Below, piece after piece: positions 25,372 through 34,032 of a DNA stretch of 45,232 nucleotides; position 1 is the stretch's first letter; each line of letters opens with the position of its first letter. The translations under genes were made by a program, and so were the position numbers. Location: assembly GCF_000381985.1 (NCBI RefSeq), contig NZ_KB907355.1, positions 1-45,232 of the forward strand, in the 5' to 3' direction. Below the pieces are notes generated by a model. That model made no database searches. It was not told the DNA's origin and saw only the letters and a list, made by a program, of their open reading frames with translations. Source of the DNA: Novispirillum itersonii subsp. itersonii ATCC 12639. Lineage in GTDB: Bacteria > Pseudomonadota > Alphaproteobacteria > Rhodospirillales > Rhodospirillaceae.

Positions 25372-26736
25372 TCAGAACTTATAGGTCACCGACATTTCAA
25401 TGACATCATTATCGGCGTGTCGGCCAAACCGCGTGTCTGAGCGCCCCCGAAAGTCTGTCCCCGACAGCAGCAGCGAGAGACTGTCCTGCGGTTGATATCT
25501 CACAAAAATGCTCCGGGTTTCATCATCGTCCCGCATATTGCGGTTATAACCGCCCCCGAAAGTCCATTGAGAGTCGACCTTGAATTCCAGATTGGCCAAC
25601 AGATTTGACGGATTCGGCCGGGCTGTTCTGGAACTGGAACCATACTGCGGATGACTCTGGGTATCGCCGATCCATTCGTTAGAATATTCAAGAACGGGGG
25701 AAATCTCATCCAGTCCCAGCCAGTCGGCCAATTCCGTCTCCCGGTACTTTGCCCCGATCAGCCCCCGGATAAAAGCATCATCCTTGCCCCCCGGGGCCCG
25801 GTAAGACAGCCCTTCTCCATAAAACTTCCATCCCCCTTCAGTCACCGCAAAACCGCCTGAGGCAATGGCGACCTGGGGCCGTTCTTTGATAAACCGCCCT
25901 TCCAGAAGGTTCTGCGTTTTCAGGACCGGATAGGGGGACGGCCCGACATAACCGGACACAAAATAATCCACCCCTTCCCCAACCCCCTGATAGCGAAGCA
26001 GATATCCCCACTCAGCAGGATGGCTGCCCCGGTAATCATCCTCCGTTTTTATACTGACCCAGGACGGAACACCGGGAATATTCAGCGACGAGAACGAGGA
26101 GTCCCCTGACTTACCAACCCAGCGGGATCTGTACGGGACGGACGGCGCAGCCTCATCAACCGGTAACACGACCACAGTCATCCGGTCGGCACCGAAGTAC
26201 AGATCACCCCGGATCTGCCACACCCCCTGATCAACGGGATGCAGCGGATTGGAGAGATTAGAACGACTGTAAAGATCGGTGGGGGAATACAGCTCGGCCA
26301 GACCAGACTCCAGACCGGCCTTTCCCGCCAGAATCTCGCCGGACTCCCCCAGATAAGCGAGACTCAGCTGGCTGACATCAAGATACCGCGCCTGCCCAGA
26401 CCGGCTGCCCGGTGCCGTGAAAACACCCCGCTCCTCCCCCTGATAGGTGGAAACCCCGGTTTCGAGCCGGACATCAAAAGCCCAGTTCTCCCCAATGAAT
26501 TCCTTGCCGGTGACAGTCAGATGACTCCACGATTCATAGCGGTCATGTTCCATCTGACCGGGATTCCGGATGGTCTTCGGAAAGGCAGATCCGATCGCCG
26601 TCAGCTCATAGGTTGCCCCACCGATCAGTCCTTCAAGAAAAGACCCCTCGGCATGGGCCTGCCCACTCATACCCGCAGCACAGAACAGACCCACAGAAAA
26701 AATGCCCCGCTGCCAGCAGATCCGCCGCCGCATCAT
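25372..26736 (-). CDS. Outer-membrane beta-barrel protein linked to an RND exporter
   Basis: The 454-aa precursor starts with basic MMRRRICWQRG, a hydrophobic core and an AHA cleavage site before EGSFLEGL. The body is rich in alternating aromatic and polar stretches and ends NDVIEMSVTYKF, a classic C-terminal BAM signal with terminal Phe. Motifs such as WAFDVRLETGVSTY and YESWSHLTVTGKEFIGENW resemble the DUF1302-like family of barrels found with RND and LolA-like genes. The start overlaps the RND gene by 4 nt. It is likely the outer-membrane exit or partner for the exporter; the substrate could be a lipid-like compound, by analogy only. Confidence 0.8.
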   Translation of the reverse strand: MMRRRICWQRGIFSVGLFCAAGMSGQAHAEGSFLEGLIGGATYELTAIGSAFPKTIRNPGQMEHDRYESWSHLTVTGKEFIGENWAFDVRLETGVSTYQGEERGVFTAPGSRSGQARYLDVSQLSLAYLGESGEILAGKAGLESGLAELYSPTDLYSRSNLSNPLHPVDQGVWQIRGDLYFGADRMTVVVLPVDEAAPSVPYRSRWVGKSGDSSFSSLNIPGVPSWVSIKTEDDYRGSHPAEWGYLLRYQGVGEGVDYFVSGYVGPSPYPVLKTQNLLEGRFIKERPQVAIASGGFAVTEGGWKFYGEGLSYRAPGGKDDAFIRGLIGAKYRETELADWLGLDEISPVLEYSNEWIGDTQSHPQYGSSSRTARPNPSNLLANLEFKVDSQWTFGGGYNRNMRDDDETRSIFVRYQPQDSLSLLLSGTDFRGRSDTRFGRHADNDVIEMSVTYKF

Positions 26737-29558
26737 GCCGCCTCCCCCTGACGCGACCCTGCCAGATGGGTTGAGGTTTCGGCCAGACGTTCGCCAAGAA
26801 TACGGGCAATGTTGAGGTTAAGGCGGGAAGCAATATGCGGATACAGCCACATATTCCGCCGCACCCGCTCAAACTCGAAGGTCAGCATGATACCATCACT
26901 GAGGGCATCGACGTTGGCAGACCGCTTCTGGTCACGCACAAAGCCAACCTCCCCGAACACCGCCCCGGCGGACAGCGTGGCAAGACGGGTTTCTTCCCCA
27001 TTGCGCTCCAGCGTTACAGCCACATCCCCTGACAGGATCAGGAACATTTCCCGACCGACCGACCCCTGACGAATCAGGCGGGCTCCGGCCTGAAACTCCG
27101 TCATCTGAGACAGCAGAATCGCCTTGCGGGCCTGATAAGATGTCATCCCCTCAAACAGCGGGCTCTTCGCCAGCACATCACGCCCGACCTTCAACAGCAG
27201 GATTTCATAGACGCTGACCAGACGGACCTTAGCCATCAGCACCGGTGTGATGATCAGATCGGCAATCAGGGCAAAGGCCATTGCCAGGGCCGACAGCATG
27301 CCAAACTGCGCCACAATGCTGAAGTTAGAGGCCACCAGAACCAAAAATCCGGCAATCAGGGCAACCGAGGTCGACACCACAGGAATGGCCTCATGACGGA
27401 TTGTGATGCGGACCGCCTGCTGCCGGTCAGGTGTCCTCCGGCTTTCCCCCGCATAGAAGGACAGAAGGTGGATCGTGTCGTCAATCGCAATCCCGATGGC
27501 AATCACAGCCACCGTCGCCGTTCCTGGATTGATCGGAATGTTCAGCAACCCCATCAACCCGAAGGTCATCACGATCGGCACGATATTGGGGATCAGGGAC
27601 AGAACACCGCCAATCAGCGACGTGTAGACCAGAGACATCATCACAAAGATCACCACCAGCAGCAGCCCGATGGACTGAAGCTGTGCCACCATCAGCGCTT
27701 CCGCCGCCCGGTTGATCATCAGGTTCTGACCGACCAGATAATACTGGACCGTCCCGCCGGAGATCTCCGCGACCTTACGCTCCAGATCCGCCAGCGCCAG
27801 CGTCAGCTCATGAGAGTTGTGGATGTTGTGACGCACCACCATGTTCACGCGCTGAAAATCATGACTGACGTAACTTTCCAGATCGGAACGCTGGAAAAAC
27901 AGCAGGTACTGTTCCACCAGATCGGCCGTTGCCGGAACCTTCATCTGGGCCGGGTCACCCCCATGGAACTCACGGTTTACCAGCGACAGGTGGTCTGCCA
28001 GAGAGATGGCGTTGTCAAACTTGCCTTCCGCCATGATGAAGGCTTTGATTTCCGACAGTTTCCGTAGATTCTCGGGACTTTTGAACGCCATCGGCTGGCT
28101 GGACTGAAGGTTGATATAAAACAGCTCCATCCCCGACAGATCCCGGTGCAGCTTTTCCACGTCCTGCACCAAGGCGTGATCCTGCCGGAAATAAGAGATC
28201 GGATCATTGGAAACGGTGATCTGCATCGAGAAGTACCCGAACAGAGCCACCATCGCCACGGTTCCGGCAATCACGCTGTTCGGATGACCACAGGCCCATT
28301 CACACAGTGCAATGACCCGCCGGACCATTCCTGACGGCTGATGTGTTTCTTCAGGATGCTCCCCGGTCTGGGACACTGCGGATGCGGCCGCAGGGCTCCC
28401 CTCAGTCCCCGTGCCCAGCAGTTTTTTCGGCAGCGGACCGGCGAGGGACAGGATCAACGGAACCGCCAGCGCAGTGATCAGGCCGTTGAAAGCAATCCCT
28501 GCGGTGGACGCAAAAGCAAAATCACGGATCAGGGCAATTTCTGATACCCCGTTAGAGGCAAAGCCCAGAACCGTGGTGGTTGTGGTCAGCAGCACCGGCA
28601 GCCCCATGTGCTTGGCCATGAAGACCACGGAAAGGCGCCGGGTTTCCGCCCGGTCCCGTCCACGCACCCCTTCCGAAAGTCCGGTCAGGTAGGTGGCCAG
28701 CATATGGGTATCCTCAGTCGATCCGATCACAATAACCAGAGACGGCAGCATTGCCGACAGAACGTTGACCGGCACCCCGGCAAACCCCATCAGGCCAAAG
28801 GTCCAGATCAGGCTGAGCATCGCCGTACACAATGGTACTGCCGCCGCCATCCCGCTGCGCAGGAAGATAACGATGGTCGCCATCAGCACCCCCAGCGACA
28901 GGGGCCCCAGCACTTTCATGTCGTCGTAAAGGCTGGTTTTCAGGTCTTCGTTCACACGGGGCGGACCGACCTGATAGATTTCCGTAAACACACCACGGAC
29001 CGGATCAATGGCAGCGTTGATCGCCTCAAAAGCCTGCCGGTCAAAATCAGGGGAGGCCGCATCTTTGCGGACATTGACGCTCAGGGCTGTGACGGTTCCA
29101 TCCGTTGAGATGAAGTTGCGGGTCACCAGCGGCGAATACAGGGCATTGGCCCGGGCCTTCTCCACTCCGGCCGCATCCACTGGCACCCCATCCAGAACCA
29201 CCGAGGATTCAATGTCACCATTGCGGTCACGGATAGAGCGGACATTGAACAGGGACTCGACTTTCTCAACAAACGGCAGATCCTCCAGCGCGAAGGACAG
29301 TTTCTCCAGCGCCAGCAGCTTCTCTTCCGTCCACAGGGCGGGATCCCGGATGTAAACGATCGTGGTGTTATCGGACCCGAACTCTTCCTTAATCGCCTCA
29401 TAAGCGGCTTTGGTCGGGTCTGACGCACTGATCAGACTGTCAAAGCTGGTATCGATCCGCAGCTGCGGAATCCCGGTTGCCAGTAGCGCTGAGGTGACCG
29501 CCAGAAACAAAAAAGTCAGCAGCCGGTGCCGCAGCCCCAGCATGAAAAATGCGTCCAC
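26733..29558 (-). CDS. RND/MMPL-family exporter with C-terminal cyclic-nucleotide-binding-like domain
   Basis: The 941-aa protein begins with a membrane helix and a periplasmic loop (IPQLRIDTSFDSLISASDP), then two six-helix bundles with SSD-like motifs: LPSLVIVIGSTEDTHMLATYL in the first and IAIGIAIDDTIHLLSFYAG in the second, the conserved Asp pair expected of proton-driven RND pumps. After the last helix, residues about 806-915 form a CNMP-like fold with GREMFLILSGDVAV and the cassette GAVFGEVGFVRDQKRSANVD, which keeps the Glu and Arg-Ser-Ala positions used for phosphate contact. Fusion of a cNMP sensor to an exporter is unusual and suggests direct nucleotide gating. It sits between LolA-like and barrel genes in one operon. 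Confidence 0.85.
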   Translation of the reverse strand: MDAFFMLGLRHRLLTFLFLAVTSALLATGIPQLRIDTSFDSLISASDPTKAAYEAIKEEFGSDNTTIVYIRDPALWTEEKLLALEKLSFALEDLPFVEKVESLFNVRSIRDRNGDIESSVVLDGVPVDAAGVEKARANALYSPLVTRNFISTDGTVTALSVNVRKDAASPDFDRQAFEAINAAIDPVRGVFTEIYQVGPPRVNEDLKTSLYDDMKVLGPLSLGVLMATIVIFLRSGMAAAVPLCTAMLSLIWTFGLMGFAGVPVNVLSAMLPSLVIVIGSTEDTHMLATYLTGLSEGVRGRDRAETRRLSVVFMAKHMGLPVLLTTTTTVLGFASNGVSEIALIRDFAFASTAGIAFNGLITALAVPLILSLAGPLPKKLLGTGTEGSPAAASAVSQTGEHPEETHQPSGMVRRVIALCEWACGHPNSVIAGTVAMVALFGYFSMQITVSNDPISYFRQDHALVQDVEKLHRDLSGMELFYINLQSSQPMAFKSPENLRKLSEIKAFIMAEGKFDNAISLADHLSLVNREFHGGDPAQMKVPATADLVEQYLLFFQRSDLESYVSHDFQRVNMVVRHNIHNSHELTLALADLERKVAEISGGTVQYYLVGQNLMINRAAEALMVAQLQSIGLLLVVIFVMMSLVYTSLIGGVLSLIPNIVPIVMTFGLMGLLNIPINPGTATVAVIAIGIAIDDTIHLLSFYAGESRRTPDRQQAVRITIRHEAIPVVSTSVALIAGFLVLVASNFSIVAQFGMLSALAMAFALIADLIITPVLMAKVRLVSVYEILLLKVGRDVLAKSPLFEGMTSYQARKAILLSQMTEFQAGARLIRQGSVGREMFLILSGDVAVTLERNGEETRLATLSAGAVFGEVGFVRDQKRSANVDALSDGIMLTFEFERVRRNMWLYPHIASRLNLNIARILGERLAETSTHLAGSRQGEAA

Positions 29559-29639
29559 TGTCGTAATTCCTGTCCAAATCCCGGGGGGAGACGGGAACCG
29601 ACCCTGCCGCCGCCCCGGGTTCTGCCTGTAGCCTGCGGC

Positions 29640-30491
29640 TTACTTCTTCAGATGGCGGCCGGTCGTGATCCAGCGCTGTTCAAAGTTTCCGGCCGGTACT
29701 GCAGCCTCATTGAGATCACGCCCCTGCACCCGGATAATGGTCCGGTGCTTTTCCTTCTCGTTATCCATCACCGTGATGTCAGCCCGGTAGGTCTGCCCGT
29801 CGACATTCACCAGACTGCGCGAATGCTGGGACTTGATAAACCGGCCCCGGCGATCAAAAAAATCCACTCTCTGGATGAAGTAGATATCTTTGCGGATGTA
29901 GAGACGGCGGTACTGATAACCGCTCTCTTCCTTGACATCCTCGGCCACCGGATAGGCATCCAATACAAAGGAATCCGCGGTTTCAACCACCTGCCCGTTC
30001 TCATCACGGATCTCGGCCACGGCATCAGGCTGACGGTCATAGCGGAACTTCGCCTTGTCTTCGGCTGTCATGTCCTCGAAGGCGAAGTCAGTCCCCATAA
30101 AGTAGTTCCGCTTGCCGCCCTTGGCGGTGCGCTTCATCTCACGCCCGTAAGCAGGCAGATACATCCACTGATCATCATCAGCGCCCTTGTTCTGCCATGT
30201 CAGCAGCGCCACTCCGGCAACACCCGCCGGGCTGTCAAACACCACAACATAACGGTACAGCCCGCCATCTCCTTCCCGAGCATAGCGGCGCACCTGACGG
30301 TCTTCGATATTGCCCCGGGCATCCACCAGCTGCATCTTCTGATCTTCCCGTTCATACGGGCGATCATGCCGCCGGGAAACTTCGTCCATAATCGCCTGAC
30401 CGGACAGCTCTTCAGACAGGGCGGGCCCAATCCCGCTCCACATCATCATCAATCCTGCGATCGCCACCAGACGTACAGTAACCCGTCTCAT
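29640..30491 (-). CDS. LolA-like periplasmic protein (outer-membrane lipoprotein-sorting family)
   Basis: The 283-aa precursor has a signal peptide (MRRVTVRLVAIAGLMMMWSG, cleaved around GPALSEE). The mature protein shows ARGNIEDRQVRRYAREGDGG, FDSPAGVAGVALLTWQNKG, DDDQWMYLPAYGREMKRTAK and MGTDFAFEDMTAEDKAKFRY, all typical of the LolA-like family PF17131 found beside RND exporters. Such proteins are thought to carry hydrophobic molecules across the periplasm in a half-barrel groove. It is the first gene of a three-gene operon with the RND-CNMP protein (81 nt gap) and the barrel. Together they resemble a three-part path to move a lipid-like cargo to the outer membrane. Confidence 0.85.
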   Translation of the reverse strand: MRRVTVRLVAIAGLMMMWSGIGPALSEELSGQAIMDEVSRRHDRPYEREDQKMQLVDARGNIEDRQVRRYAREGDGGLYRYVVVFDSPAGVAGVALLTWQNKGADDDQWMYLPAYGREMKRTAKGGKRNYFMGTDFAFEDMTAEDKAKFRYDRQPDAVAEIRDENGQVVETADSFVLDAYPVAEDVKEESGYQYRRLYIRKDIYFIQRVDFFDRRGRFIKSQHSRSLVNVDGQTYRADITVMDNEKEKHRTIIRVQGRDLNEAAVPAGNFEQRWITTGRHLKK

Positions 30492-30803
30492 TCAAACACC
30501 CCTTCCCATCGCGCCCCGCGCAGGCAGTCGGACATAAAACGATAACCCCTTCAGTTCATTACGGATCCTGACAGGAATACCTTTTTATTTTCTAATAGAA
30601 AGGGTGCCTTATATTTGCTGTTCCGGCGCGTCCTCCGTCAAAAAATTAAACACCCGTTCAGATTTCACGCTCCATGCCCCAACATACTCAAGATGAATAA
30701 CCACGCTTTTATGGCCAGAGACTGCGGATCAGTACGGTCGTAAAAAGCACGCATCCCCGTGAGGACATGGCGACGACAACAGCCCGGCGGGACAAAAGCA
30801 AAA
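30492..30803. promoter_or_regulatory. Intergenic region upstream of the LolA-like/RND operon
   Basis: About 310 bases without a gene, locally AT-rich near 30576-30660. It must hold the minus-strand promoter for the three-gene operon, but no single promoter or operator is clear to me. The plus-strand open frame from 30767 is rejected because it reads through two terminators and into the tRNA fragment. Confidence 0.5.
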
Positions 30804-30826
30804 GGCCCGGTCGCTGTGACCGGGCC
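30804..30826 (-). terminator. Intrinsic terminator for minus-strand transcription (tRNA-Lys side)
   Basis: GGCCCGGTC (30804-30812) pairs with GACCGGGCC (30818-30826) around a 5-nt loop. On the minus strand the stem is followed by TTTTGCTTTTG, a good terminator tail. It lies downstream of the tRNA-Lys fragment and fits the native end of the tRNA transcript before the element was inserted. Confidence 0.75.
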
Positions 30827-30856
30827 CAAAAAACCAAAAATAGAAGCACCAAAAGA

Positions 30857-30885
30857 AAAACCCCGACCGCTATGGCCGGGGTTTT
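30857..30885. terminator. Bidirectional intrinsic terminator next to the tRNA fragment
   Basis: AAAACCCCG (30857-30865) pairs with CGGGGTTTT (30877-30885), and the inner bases extend the stem. A-rich and T-rich arms flank it on both sides, so it can act in either direction. It is the first terminator after the tRNA-Lys 3' end and should have served the original, intact tRNA. Confidence 0.8.
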
Positions 30886-30914
30886 AACGAAGGCTTTGGT
30901 AAACCTTCAAAATA

Positions 30915-30960
30915 TGGTGGGTGCACAAGGATTCGAACCTTGGACCCGCTGATTAAGAGT
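30915..30960 (-). other. tRNA-Lys(CTT) 3' fragment: attachment site at the left end of the integrated element
   Basis: On the minus strand the 46 nt read from the anticodon loop CTCTTAA, through CAGCGGGTCC and the T arm AGGTTCGAATCCTT, to the acceptor TGCACCC, discriminator A and CCA. No D arm or matching 5' acceptor (GGGTGCA) precedes it; the bases to the right do not form a proper anticodon stem. This is the usual scar of a tyrosine-integrase element that uses the tRNA 3' half as its core. Its 3' end faces the chromosome, so the intact tRNA should lie beyond the right window edge, near the integrase. Confidence 0.85.
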
Positions 30961-31247
30961 TCGCGGACCATCCGGAAGCAATGACCTACGGGAGCCCCCA
31001 TTGGCCCGCCTGTTCCTACGATTGCCTTCCAGGCAATCAGCTTTTCGGGCCGGAAGGGCCGCAGATACCCGCTTTCTCCAACCCGGAGTGACGGGGACTG
31101 AAGGGGGACTGATCGGTCAGACCGCCGAAAGCGCTTCAAGGCCGTTTTCAAGACCCCAAAGACCCACTTGACCTGTTATTCTCACCTCCCGACATCGACA
31201 CCGGAAAGCGAATCACACAGTCAGCCGATCAGCGAGGGTCGTCAAGT
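30961..31247. other. Non-coding left end of the element
   Basis: No credible gene is seen in these 287 bases. A stem GATTGCCT-TCC-AGGCAATC (31020-31038) followed by AGCTTTT could be a plus-strand terminator shielding the island. The segment abuts the attachment core and is a likely site for integrase arm binding, though no clear repeats are visible. Confidence 0.5.
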
Positions 31248-34016
31248 TTATCCCCGCCCTTTCCAAGGCCGCATCAGCCGTTCCTCGATGTCCCTGCGGG
31301 CTACGACCTTGGTCCAAGCCTCCCAGCCTTTGTCATCCCCGTCCACGCTGAGGAAGTCCCCGTAACGCAGGCTGAACACGTCCGCCGGGCTCTCTGGCTT
31401 GGTGAAGCTCTTCAGCTCCGCCTCCACCTTTTCGATATCCTCAATCCAGTCGTCCTCGATCGTGTCCGGCAGGGAGCCGAGAATGTCGTACCGATCCTGC
31501 ATCCGTTCAGAGAGGCGCTGGTAGACGCGCTCGTCGATCGTCCCGGCGTAGACCAGGTTCGCCATGTCGACCTCACGGCGTTGCTGTCCGTAGCGCTTGA
31601 TCCGGCCTATCCGCTGCTCGAGCCGAGACGGGTTCCAGGGCAGGTCCACGTTGATCAGGGTACCGAGGGTCTGAAGATTCAGCCCCTCACAGGCGGCGTC
31701 CGTTGCGCAGACGACCCGGAGCTTGCGCTCCTTGACACCCCGCTTGATGTCCTCCCGGTCTATCGTGCGCCACTCTCCGTCGAGGAGGATCCCAGACTTG
31801 CCGACCCCGGCGTAGACAGCAACCGGCTCACCCGGGTGGTTTGCGCTGATCAGCTCGCCCACCCATCGGGCCGTGTCGAAATACTGGGAGAAGATGATGC
31901 AGCCGAGTCCCAGCCATCCCTCCTGATTGAGATAGTGGAGGACGGCACGCCCTTTCGGGTCCTCCTGCTTGGCGGAGCTGAGTATCTCCAGCACCCGTTC
32001 GAGGTGGATCGCCTCTACGTCCACCGCTGCGGCGTAGGCCTCAGGCCCGATCTCCTCTATCGCCTCCAAGAGGTCTGGATCTTCAGACTCCTCGAGGAGT
32101 AGTCCTGCGCGCCGGCTCTCCAGCATCTTTGTCGCGGTCGCGATTCCGGAGGCGACGGAGGAACAGATCCGCTGCATCATCAGGTTGCCCAAGAAACCGG
32201 TCCCGGCCTGACGCGCCTTCATCGCGCGAGTGAACAGGCGGACCTCCTCATACGCCCTGTCGTAGAAATGCGGGGTTCGGACAGCACTGCGCTCGAAAAC
32301 GCCTGGTGCAGCGCCGGGGCCCGGGTGGATGTTCACTGCGATCCGCTCCATCAGCCCCGCGTCCTCAAGCGTCTTACGGCGGCGCAGGACCACGTGGCGG
32401 CCGAGCGGGTTGTGGTAACGCATGAATGGTAGCTTCCGTGCGATCTCTCCTCGTTCGAGAACCTCATGCAGATCGTCGCGAGTGAAATCGTCCAAGTCCG
32501 CAAGACCCCGATCCGTGAAGGACTCCTCCTCCGGGACCTTCAGGTCCTCCCGGATCCCCCGAAAGACGGCTGCCTCTCGAGCGTGCGGGAGCGGAGAGCG
32601 GAGCCAGGGCCAGGCCGCCTCCGGGTCCGTCAGAGCGATCTTGCCGGAGATCAGATCAAGCGCCTGCTCTGGGTCCCACCAGCGCGACGCGCTCGGCCGG
32701 CCCAGAACATGATCGTTCTGATAGGCGAGGAGCCGCATCAGGTCCCAGATCTCCTCACGGTGCGTCTGGATCGGGGTCGCGGTCCCAATCACCAGGTGCC
32801 GGGTCCGTCCTGCGAGCCGCTCCATCGCCTGATAGAGCTTGCCCGGTTCCGGCTCATCCATCCCGATCCCGCGCTTGACCCGGGCCTTGTGACCCTCATC
32901 GAGGGCGATCATCCCGTAGGACCCACGCATCAGCACCTGCGCCTCCGGTCCACCCCGGACCAGAAGCCCGGTCGACACGATCCCGATCTGGGTAGGACAG
33001 CGTAGCACGTCCTCCGGGTCCCGGGATCGGTAGAGGTGGCCGCGGTGGTCCACCCACCCCTTCTGGGGCGCGCGGGTCCAGACACAAGAGGGGAGCCCCA
33101 GTTTGTCCCAGAGCTCCATCTGCCACTGAAGGGTGAGGGTGGCCGGGCAGAGGATCAGGAAGGGCCCTTGCCCCATTAGGACAGTGAGCGCCCCGGTCGC
33201 CGCCATAGAGAGGGTCTTGCCGACCCCCACCTCGTCGGCCAGCAGGAGCCGTGCCGCCCCGTACTTCTGATCATGCTCCACGAAGATCTTCACGAAGGCC
33301 TTCTGCCAGGGGGCAAGCCCCTCGCCGCGGCGGACGAGCGGAGACTCCACAGTGACGGATTTCGCGAGCCCGACCGGGTCCGCGCGCATCGCCTCAACCT
33401 GGACCTCGACCTTGTCGGCGGTCCGACCTATCTCGTCGATTACCGCCTTGGAGAGGGAGACCCCCTTCTTCCAGAGCCAGTCGAACTCGGACCGGACCCA
33501 GGCGGCCGCCTCCGGGGACGGGTCCTCCCATATCATCTCATAGGAGTGGGCCCAGCCGTTCGCGGTCTCGTTGATCGACCCGATGAAGCTGGAGGTGGTC
33601 CCATCAGGTCTGGTGATCAGCCCCGCCTTCCCGTGCAGGAACGGGGCGTTGTCACGAGAGACGACCCGGATTTCCACGTTACCGGCGGTCAGGAGCTCAT
33701 GAAGACGCCGCCAACGGGGCCGCTCGAGGAGCGCGTCGATCTCGTCCCCCTGCTCGTGCCACCGCTCTACCTGCGCCTGGTCCCGGGCCTTCTGGCTCAG
33801 GGTTGCCGCGGTCAGGTCGCGCGGGTCCAGGTCCGCGTTGCAGACGATCCGGACCCGGCCGATCGTGCTGATCTCCTCATGGATCAGATCGAAGATGGAG
33901 GAGCGGAAGTACCCGGCGATCCGATCATAGGTCACCGCCCCCCTCAGTCGGTCCTTCAGGAACACGTGGGACAGGCGCTGGTTGCGGGAGGAGAATCGGG
34001 AGATCAGGTTCGGCAC
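31248..34016 (-). CDS. Defence-type phospholipase-D nuclease/SNF2 helicase fusion
   Basis: The start is GTG 34016 (next residues PNLISRFSSRNQRL), after GAGGGGG and just past the stop of the methyltransferase gene; the longer frame only overlaps that gene. The 922-aa protein has an N-terminal PLD-like domain with HGK (about 128-130) and GSINET (about 146-151), then an SNF2-type helicase: DEVGVGKT (about 261-268), ALDEGHKA (about 371-378), IGTATPIQ, IIFSQYFDTARW, ATDAACEGLNLQ and QRIGRIKRYGQ (about 801-811). All helicase motifs look intact. The single HKD-like motif suggests the nuclease works as a dimer. Last gene of the defence operon. It should use ATP to translocate on, and perhaps cut, invading DNA. 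DISARM also uses PLD and helicase components, but as separate proteins. Confidence 0.88.
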   Translation of the reverse strand: MPNLISRFSSRNQRLSHVFLKDRLRGAVTYDRIAGYFRSSIFDLIHEEISTIGRVRIVCNADLDPRDLTAATLSQKARDQAQVERWHEQGDEIDALLERPRWRRLHELLTAGNVEIRVVSRDNAPFLHGKAGLITRPDGTTSSFIGSINETANGWAHSYEMIWEDPSPEAAAWVRSEFDWLWKKGVSLSKAVIDEIGRTADKVEVQVEAMRADPVGLAKSVTVESPLVRRGEGLAPWQKAFVKIFVEHDQKYGAARLLLADEVGVGKTLSMAATGALTVLMGQGPFLILCPATLTLQWQMELWDKLGLPSCVWTRAPQKGWVDHRGHLYRSRDPEDVLRCPTQIGIVSTGLLVRGGPEAQVLMRGSYGMIALDEGHKARVKRGIGMDEPEPGKLYQAMERLAGRTRHLVIGTATPIQTHREEIWDLMRLLAYQNDHVLGRPSASRWWDPEQALDLISGKIALTDPEAAWPWLRSPLPHAREAAVFRGIREDLKVPEEESFTDRGLADLDDFTRDDLHEVLERGEIARKLPFMRYHNPLGRHVVLRRRKTLEDAGLMERIAVNIHPGPGAAPGVFERSAVRTPHFYDRAYEEVRLFTRAMKARQAGTGFLGNLMMQRICSSVASGIATATKMLESRRAGLLLEESEDPDLLEAIEEIGPEAYAAAVDVEAIHLERVLEILSSAKQEDPKGRAVLHYLNQEGWLGLGCIIFSQYFDTARWVGELISANHPGEPVAVYAGVGKSGILLDGEWRTIDREDIKRGVKERKLRVVCATDAACEGLNLQTLGTLINVDLPWNPSRLEQRIGRIKRYGQQRREVDMANLVYAGTIDERVYQRLSERMQDRYDILGSLPDTIEDDWIEDIEKVEAELKSFTKPESPADVFSLRYGDFLSVDGDDKGWEAWTKVVARRDIEERLMRPWKGRG

Positions 34017-34032
34017 GACATGGGCCCCCTCA

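Noticed and set aside
30767-30952. Plus-strand frame ending in GAQGFEPWTR
   Set aside because: It runs through two terminators and ends inside the tRNA-Lys fragment; the ending is a well-known artefact of translating tRNA T-arm sequence.
30915-30960. A complete tRNA interrupted by a group I intron
   Set aside because: No D arm or 5' acceptor and no intron-like structure was seen to the right; an integration scar with a distant integrase is a simpler account.
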